A stretch of DNA of 64,000 nt from Balneolaceae bacterium. Lineage in GTDB: Bacteria > Bacteroidota > Rhodothermia > Balneolales > Balneolaceae. The notes under the pieces are model-generated. The model did not search any database. It worked only from the letters and a program-made list of their open reading frames with translations, and was not told the DNA's origin. Positions 59,143-64,000 of the stretch are shown here, piece after piece (the first letter of the stretch is position 1; each line of letters begins with the position of its first letter). The position numbers and the translations under genes were made by a program. The DNA is taken from NCBI GenBank assembly GCA_017643365.1, contig JAEPNO010000016.1:1-64000 (forward strand). The letters are read 5' to 3'.

Positions 59143-60765
59143 ATGAAAATACGTTTACAATCTTCTCGATTAGGGGTAGGCCTCTTGTGTGGTCTTTTTA
59201 TTTTTTTATTTACAACCCAAACTTTTGCTCAACCCGATTTACCCAATTCCTACAATGTCCCTGAACAGGCATTAAGTGTAGAGGATATCACCGGAACACT
59301 CCATGGGTTTTCAATTTTTGGTGATCAACCGTACGACAATGCTGGAAAAAGCGTTGCCTCGGGAGATATAAATGGTGACGGATACGATGACATCATTATA
59401 GGCGCATTTCACGCCGACGTTGGCGACAGCACGGACGCCGGAAAAACCTATGTCGTTTTTGGTTCCGCAAATGGAGTAGATCATGAATTTGATTTATCAA
59501 CTCTGGATGGCTCGAATGGCTTTACAGCTAACGGGGTAAGAATGACAAGTGAATCAGGGCATTCGGTTTCTTCCGGAGATATTAATGGCGACGGATATGA
59601 CGACGTTATTATTGGAGCATGGGGTGAATATGTAACCAACGCTACCGGTAATACATTCGTAATTTGGGGAAAGGCAAGCGGTTATAGCGCAAGCATCGAT
59701 CTTAAAAATGCTGATGCAAACTCCTTTTTTACGATAAATGGAATCGATTTTCAAGATCGTGCCGGTTATTCGGTAGCAAGCGGAGATGTAAATGGCGATA
59801 GCTATGACGATGTTATAATTGCAGCTCAAGGGGCTGATCCGGACTCAAGAAATTTTGCTGGAGAAACCTATATTGTATACGGAAAAAGCAGTTCGTTTGG
59901 AACTAGTTTTGATCTATCGTCGCTTGATGGCTCCAACGGTTTTACCTTAGAAGGTATAGATGGTAATGACGTATCAGCTACAACGGTTAGCTCTGGCGAT
60001 GTTAATGGCGACGGTTATGACGATGTTATAATTGGTGCCTACCAAGCCCGACCTGGTGGGCGCGCATTTGCCGGAGAAGCTTACGTTTATTTTGGTAAAG
60101 CAGTAGCCGACAGTGCAAATATTATCCTTTCAGATATTGATGGAACCAATGGATTTCAACTAAACGGGCACCTGGCTAATGACCTTTTCGGCTTTCACGT
60201 TAGTAATGGAGATATAAATGGCGATGGGTATGATGACGTGTTCGTTCTAGCGTTTCATGCAGATCCGAATGGCCAAGAAAACGCCGGAAAAGTTTATGTT
60301 ATTTTTGGGAAGGCTTCCGGCTTTAGTTCATCTATTGAAGTGTCGGCTTTAAACGGAACTGATGGCTTTACTCTTGAAGGCGCAAATGCTAATGATAATG
60401 CCGGTTATAGTCTTGAAGCGGCAGACATTAATGGAGATGGCTATGAAGACCTTTTTATAGGTGCCCAAAGTGCAACTGTTAATGGAAAATCGGCTGCTGG
60501 AGAGATGTATGTGTTCTTTGGGAAAGCCTCGGGATACGATGCTACCTTTCCTTTGTCTTCAATCAATGGCGTGAATGGGTTTAAGATTACCGGAAGTGAT
60601 TTCAACCAAAATATTGGTCATTCACTCGCAGGTGGCGACGTAAATGGCGACGGATATAATGATGTAATTATTGGAGCCTACCAATCAAACGCCGGAAGTG
60701 ATGCAGGTGCTGGGGTTGTACACGTATTTACAAATACCCGAAAGCAAACCATTACGGGTAGCTAA
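59143..60765 (+). CDS. FG-GAP (integrin-alpha-like) repeat protein, N-terminal part
   Basis: This 540-residue part has a signal peptide (LLCGLFIFLFTTQTFAQ) and seven FG-GAP blades with Ca-binding D-x-N-G-D motifs: near nt 59369, 59577, 59785, 59998, 60210, 60423 and 60636 (GDINGDGYDDIIIG and similar), spaced about 210 bases. Seven blades form a beta-propeller. The frame stops at TAA 60763, directly before a domain homologous to part of the S8 peptidase C-terminal region. The following ORF is in the same frame, so this looks like the first part of a longer T9SS cargo. Confidence 0.85.
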   Translation: MKIRLQSSRLGVGLLCGLFIFLFTTQTFAQPDLPNSYNVPEQALSVEDITGTLHGFSIFGDQPYDNAGKSVASGDINGDGYDDIIIGAFHADVGDSTDAGKTYVVFGSANGVDHEFDLSTLDGSNGFTANGVRMTSESGHSVSSGDINGDGYDDVIIGAWGEYVTNATGNTFVIWGKASGYSASIDLKNADANSFFTINGIDFQDRAGYSVASGDVNGDSYDDVIIAAQGADPDSRNFAGETYIVYGKSSSFGTSFDLSSLDGSNGFTLEGIDGNDVSATTVSSGDVNGDGYDDVIIGAYQARPGGRAFAGEAYVYFGKAVADSANIILSDIDGTNGFQLNGHLANDLFGFHVSNGDINGDGYDDVFVLAFHADPNGQENAGKVYVIFGKASGFSSSIEVSALNGTDGFTLEGANANDNAGYSLEAADINGDGYEDLFIGAQSATVNGKSAAGEMYVFFGKASGYDATFPLSSINGVNGFKITGSDFNQNIGHSLAGGDVNGDGYNDVIIGAYQSNAGSDAGAGVVHVFTNTRKQTITGS

Positions 60766-60774
60766 GGTTTTAGA

Positions 60775-62181
60775 ATGCTGGGCACCCACATGAACGGAAA
60801 AGTATATGACGATCTGCTCTCTCGTTTCTGGACCCAAGGCTTCACAAATTCTGATGCCCCAGCGTTCGGTTCTAATGTTTGGAGTTGGGATGTTACCAAT
60901 CAACAATGGACCACACTCGCAAACCAAGAAACGGGTGAATTAGCTACAGGAACCGGTTTTTTGACCTACATGTACACCGACGATGACAACAATGGAACCG
61001 ATGATGGTTTCCCAAAAACTTTAAGTGCACCAGGTTCTTTCACCAGCCTTAACAATTACGATGCTATCGTAAACACAGGTGTACAATACATTTTTAACGA
61101 TCTTGACGATACAGACTTCTATTTAGCCGCCAATCCATACAGCAAGGCCATCGATTGGGATGCGGGATCGGGCTGGACTAAAACCAACCTCAGCGAAACG
61201 ATCTACATTTGGAGCGATTCTGCTTCAACCTGGTTAACATGGAATGGAGTTACCGGAAGCAAGCCAAATGACGGTGTATTAGATGGCGGTCAGGCCTTTT
61301 TTGTACAAGCAAGTGGTGGAACGGGCACGCTCTACACTCAAGAAACAGTGCAGACGGATAACAACTCGTTTTACTTAAAATCGAAATCAGATCAACCTTT
61401 TGTTTCGATCAGATTGGATGCTGATGCCGAAAATCTTTCATCCAGCGCATTTATTACTTTTACTGAACAAGGATTGACAACAAGAGATCCTTTAGATGGA
61501 TTAGCACTTAATCCATTTTCTGAGGATTTCCTGCAATTAGGTTTCGAAGAAGTAACCAGCAACGATGTATTGTCCATTCAGTCATTACCGCTTATCAGCG
61601 GACAGAGATTCACATTACCGCTTTCGCTAACGGGTAGAAATGTGTCTGATAATGCAACATTTACACTTTCCGAAATGCAAAATGTACAAGCAGACTGGAG
61701 TTTTTATTTACTGGATGTTGAAAGTGGAAAGCAAATAGAAATATCCCCGAATTCGCCGGTTGATTTGACAGTTGACACTTTTAAGCAGCCCGTAAATTCT
61801 TTTGCTTCAGGAAATATGGTTACGAACCTCAAAGGTAAAGGTATTACGTCGAGATATCACCTAATCATAGAAACGGGCACTGTATCTAGCGAAAACCCGA
61901 CGGATGACACTCCCAAGAATTTCGAGCTAAATCAAAACTATCCAAACCCGTTTAACCCATCTACGGTTATTGGATATGCGATCCCTGAGCAAACAAGTGT
62001 TTCGATTACAGTGTATGATATGCTAGGGCGAGTTGTGGCCACACTAATCAATAACAAAACCCATGAGGCCGGAGAATACGAAGTTCAATTTGATGCGGCC
62101 GGGTTATCTTCCGGGGCTTACATCTACCAACTTACGGCTGGAAACATGGTACTTACCAAAAAACTGATGTTGATTAAATAA
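60775..62181 (+). CDS. C-terminal part with T9SS type A sorting domain (same frame)
   Basis: This 468-residue part starts at ATG 60775, 9 bases after the TAA of the FG-GAP ORF and in the same frame. It has no signal peptide. It starts in a domain resembling one in the S8 peptidase (GFRMLGTHMNGKVYDDLLSR versus GWRLIATPFEDESLRTLSEF) and ends with NYPNPFNPSTVIGYAIPEQT and GAYIYQLTAGNMVLTKKLML, a T9SS sorting domain. By itself it cannot be exported, so it is probably the broken end of the upstream gene or reached by readthrough. Confidence 0.82.
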   Translation: MLGTHMNGKVYDDLLSRFWTQGFTNSDAPAFGSNVWSWDVTNQQWTTLANQETGELATGTGFLTYMYTDDDNNGTDDGFPKTLSAPGSFTSLNNYDAIVNTGVQYIFNDLDDTDFYLAANPYSKAIDWDAGSGWTKTNLSETIYIWSDSASTWLTWNGVTGSKPNDGVLDGGQAFFVQASGGTGTLYTQETVQTDNNSFYLKSKSDQPFVSIRLDADAENLSSSAFITFTEQGLTTRDPLDGLALNPFSEDFLQLGFEEVTSNDVLSIQSLPLISGQRFTLPLSLTGRNVSDNATFTLSEMQNVQADWSFYLLDVESGKQIEISPNSPVDLTVDTFKQPVNSFASGNMVTNLKGKGITSRYHLIIETGTVSSENPTDDTPKNFELNQNYPNPFNPSTVIGYAIPEQTSVSITVYDMLGRVVATLINNKTHEAGEYEVQFDAAGLSSGAYIYQLTAGNMVLTKKLMLIK

Positions 62182-62207
62182 TCAACACATCAACGTTAAC
62201 AACAAAA

Positions 62208-62234
62208 GGCATTCGATTTCGGATGCCTTTTTTT
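62208..62234 (+). terminator. Rho-independent terminator after the T9SS gene
   Basis: Stem GGCATTCG / CGGATGCC (one T-G pair) with a 4-base loop ATTT is followed by seven T residues. It lies 26 bases after the stop codon. Confidence 0.88.
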
Positions 62235-62241
62235 ATGATTC

Positions 62242-62643
62242 TTACTTAATCACCGAAATCACACCATCAAAATTGGCGATGATGTAATTACTAACCCCGC
62301 CCGGCGAGTCGTCGTTGATATCCCACTTGAAATCGGCACCACCGATTAAGATATGATCGCAATTAAATTCCATGGCTGTTTGCGCAATCGTAAAGCCCGG
62401 CTCCCCAATTTTAACTTCTAATTGTGGGGTTACTTTTCCTTGGGCTTCTTCCTCGAACAGGTATTTGGCCATTTCAACAATTCCCAAAGCCACATCCTCG
62501 CTGTCTTCAGTATTCGCCACGACCAGAATTATTACTTTTGGTTTTTTATTTAACTGAGCAGCCAACCTACCGGCATATTCAACTGCTGCACTAGCATACT
62601 TTGTACCGTTTGTTGCAATCAACCATTTTGAAGGAAAAACCAT
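62242..62643 (-). CDS. Universal stress protein-like (UspA) domain protein
   Basis: This 133-residue alpha/beta protein has a UspA-like layout: WLIATNGTKYASAAVEYAGR, then VIILVVANTEDSEDV, TPQLEVKIGEPGFTIAQTAM and CDHILIGGADFKWD, ending in GGVSNYIIANFDGVISVIK. The G-G-x-S-N-YI ending fits the ATP-type phosphate loop G-2x-G-9x-G[S/T] only partly, so ATP binding is uncertain. It probably acts in the cytoplasm. It faces the end of the T9SS gene. Confidence 0.78.
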   Translation of the reverse strand: MVFPSKWLIATNGTKYASAAVEYAGRLAAQLNKKPKVIILVVANTEDSEDVALGIVEMAKYLFEEEAQGKVTPQLEVKIGEPGFTIAQTAMEFNCDHILIGGADFKWDINDDSPGGVSNYIIANFDGVISVIK

Positions 62644-62738
62644 AATCGAAGAATAAAATTTTTAACTAATACACAGAAAGTACGAAATCCTAAACAACAC
62701 AATGAAACCGAATGTATTCATTCCTATCTTTTAGGTCT

Positions 62739-64000
62739 ATGAATTTTGTACACGAAATACCAAAACAACATCTTCAGGTTTTTGAAATCATCCGCGATGC
62801 AGGGCAAGAGCTCAAGCAGCCCGTGTTTGTTGTAGGTGGATACGTTCGCGATTACTACTTAGATCGCTTGAAAGAAGAACCCGACATCGATTTTGTTACA
62901 CTCGGCTCGGGAATTAAATTAGCGCAAAAGGTACATGCTAAACTGCCCGGCTCCAGCTTGTCGGTATTTAAACAATTTGGTACGGCAATGGTTAAGATAA
63001 ATGATCTTGAGCTTGAATTTGTGGGCGCTCGAAAGGAAAGTTACCGCCGCAATTCCCGTAAGCCCATTGTTGAAGACGGCACCTTGCAAGACGACCAAGA
63101 ACGTCGCGACCTTACCATAAATGCAATGTCGTGGTCGCTAAATGCAGAAGATTTCGGAGTGCTGAACGATCCCTTTGGCGGACTCGCCGATCTAGAAAAG
63201 AAATGCATTCGAACCCCCATCGATCCCGACAAAACCTTCGACGATGATCCACTTCGGATGCTCAGAGCGGTGCGTTTTGCCAGCCAACTTGGCTTCGATA
63301 TTGCCGACGAAACGTTTGAATCGATCGAGAAAATGGCGCCGCGACTTGAGATCATTTCGAAAGAGCGCATTCTGGATGAAGTAAATAAAATCGTGCTTTC
63401 TGAAAAGCCATCTATCGGTTTTGGCTTACTATTTAAATCGGGTTTGTTGAAACAATTTTTCCCCGAAATGCACAATTTGCATGGCGTTCAGGAAGTAAAT
63501 GGTCATCGTCATAAAGACAATTTCTGGCACACACTCGAAGTGCTCGACAATGTAGCCGAGGTTAGCAACGATCTTTGGTTACGATGGGCGGCCATCATGC
63601 ACGACATCGCCAAACCACCAACCCAGCGCTTTGAGCCGGGTATCGGATGGACTTTTCACGGACACGACGCTTTGGGAGCAAAATGGGTGAAACGCATTTT
63701 TCGTCGGATGGGTCTTCCGTTGGATGAGCGCATGAAATACGTGCAAAAATTGGTTCGCTTGCATCTTCGTCCCATTGCTTTGGTTTCTGATATTGTTAGC
63801 GACAGTGCCATTCGCCGTTTGATTTACGAAGCCGGAGAAGACATTGAGGATTTGATGACGCTTTGCCGCGCCGACATCACCAGCAAAAACGAATACAAAG
63901 TGAAACGGTATCAAAACAACTTCTCTAGGGTAGAGCAGAAGATTGTGGAGGTTGAAGAAAAAGACCGCATGCGCAAATGGAAGAATCCGCTTACGGGCGA
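62739..64000 (+). CDS. CCA tRNA nucleotidyltransferase / poly(A) polymerase family (partial at window end)
   Basis: The frame from ATG 62739 continues to the window edge (about 420 codons). The nucleotidyltransferase domain has PVFVVGGYVRDYYLDR and the DxD as EPDIDFVTLG, then RRDLTINAMSWSLNAEDFGV, FDDDPLRMLRAVRFASQLGF. An HD domain follows: HRHKDNFWHTLEVLDNVAEV and AAIMHDIAKPPTQRFEPG. The order fits the CCA-adding or poly(A) polymerase class II proteins with HD. It adds CCA to tRNA 3' ends. The C-terminus is not seen. Confidence 0.93.
   Translation, partial: MNFVHEIPKQHLQVFEIIRDAGQELKQPVFVVGGYVRDYYLDRLKEEPDIDFVTLGSGIKLAQKVHAKLPGSSLSVFKQFGTAMVKINDLELEFVGARKESYRRNSRKPIVEDGTLQDDQERRDLTINAMSWSLNAEDFGVLNDPFGGLADLEKKCIRTPIDPDKTFDDDPLRMLRAVRFASQLGFDIADETFESIEKMAPRLEIISKERILDEVNKIVLSEKPSIGFGLLFKSGLLKQFFPEMHNLHGVQEVNGHRHKDNFWHTLEVLDNVAEVSNDLWLRWAAIMHDIAKPPTQRFEPGIGWTFHGHDALGAKWVKRIFRRMGLPLDERMKYVQKLVRLHLRPIALVSDIVSDSAIRRLIYEAGEDIEDLMTLCRADITSKNEYKVKRYQNNFSRVEQKIVEVEEKDRMRKWKNPLTG

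Noticed and set aside
1-64000. tRNA, rRNA, tmRNA or RNase P genes
   Set aside because: No cloverleaf-like text, T-loop consensus or rRNA segment was found by eye in the gaps between genes. A tRNAscan run could still find one.

Overview
The window looks like chromosomal DNA from a Balneolaceae-like bacterium (Balneolota/Rhodothermota, the Bacteroidota side of the tree). This is inferred from gene content: two predicted secreted proteins ending in the type IX secretion (T9SS) sorting domain 'NYPNPFNP...', a PorV/PorQ-like outer-membrane protein, a DUF5916/CBM9-like outer-membrane protein, a LytS/LytTR pair, a DUF4270 lipoprotein beside a short GlgA, and a Rho with an Asn/Lys-rich head. No rRNA, tRNA or CRISPR was recognised.

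Layout. 1-3000 is an accessory island. It starts in a decayed IS110-type transposase, then holds a Phd/ParE-like toxin-antitoxin (TA) pair, an attC-like site, a Cys-rich cassette-type protein, a second ParE-type TA pair, and a HigBA-type pair whose toxin is broken by two nonsense codons. A repeat carrying a hairpin follows three of the payloads. 3043-10255 holds envelope and hydrolase genes and a two-component system. 10327-13638 is dnaX-ybaB-recR. 13833-23883 holds an M1 peptidase, malic enzyme, topA, a peroxiredoxin, OsmC, an RraB-like protein, a NUDIX hydrolase and AMP nucleosidase. 24123-27909 holds a DUF2975/XRE pair, radC, a small inverted-repeat element encoding an S23-type four-helix-bundle protein, and argS. 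28149-35720 (mostly minus) holds a secreted subtilase coupled to a ChaN/EreA-like protein, a methyltransferase, a SAM hydrolase and dnaN. 35909-42262 holds a PorV-like protein, hicAB, miaA, purS-clpS-purQ, lptB, a rhodanese and rho. 42419-51778 (minus) is a glycogen block (glgB-malQ-comA-glgA) running into DUF4270, an outer-membrane protein and a TPR protein. 51876-64000 holds a LolC/E permease, a GIY-YIG nuclease inside a tandem repeat array, a membrane-anchored Mur ligase, a sugar nucleotidyltransferase, a lytic transglycosylase, an SDR, an FG-GAP/T9SS protein split by one stop codon, a UspA-like protein and the start of a CCA-adding enzyme.

The main theme outside the housekeeping genes is the number of small palindromic or paired-arm repeats between genes. 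Three kinds appear to have entered the dnaX reading frame and now encode part of its linker. One paired-arm element encloses a complete S23-type gene, with the start codon in one arm and the stop codon in the other. These, together with the cassette-like TA island, are the best candidates for undescribed biology here. All calls come from reading the sequence by eye; no database search or alignment program was run.
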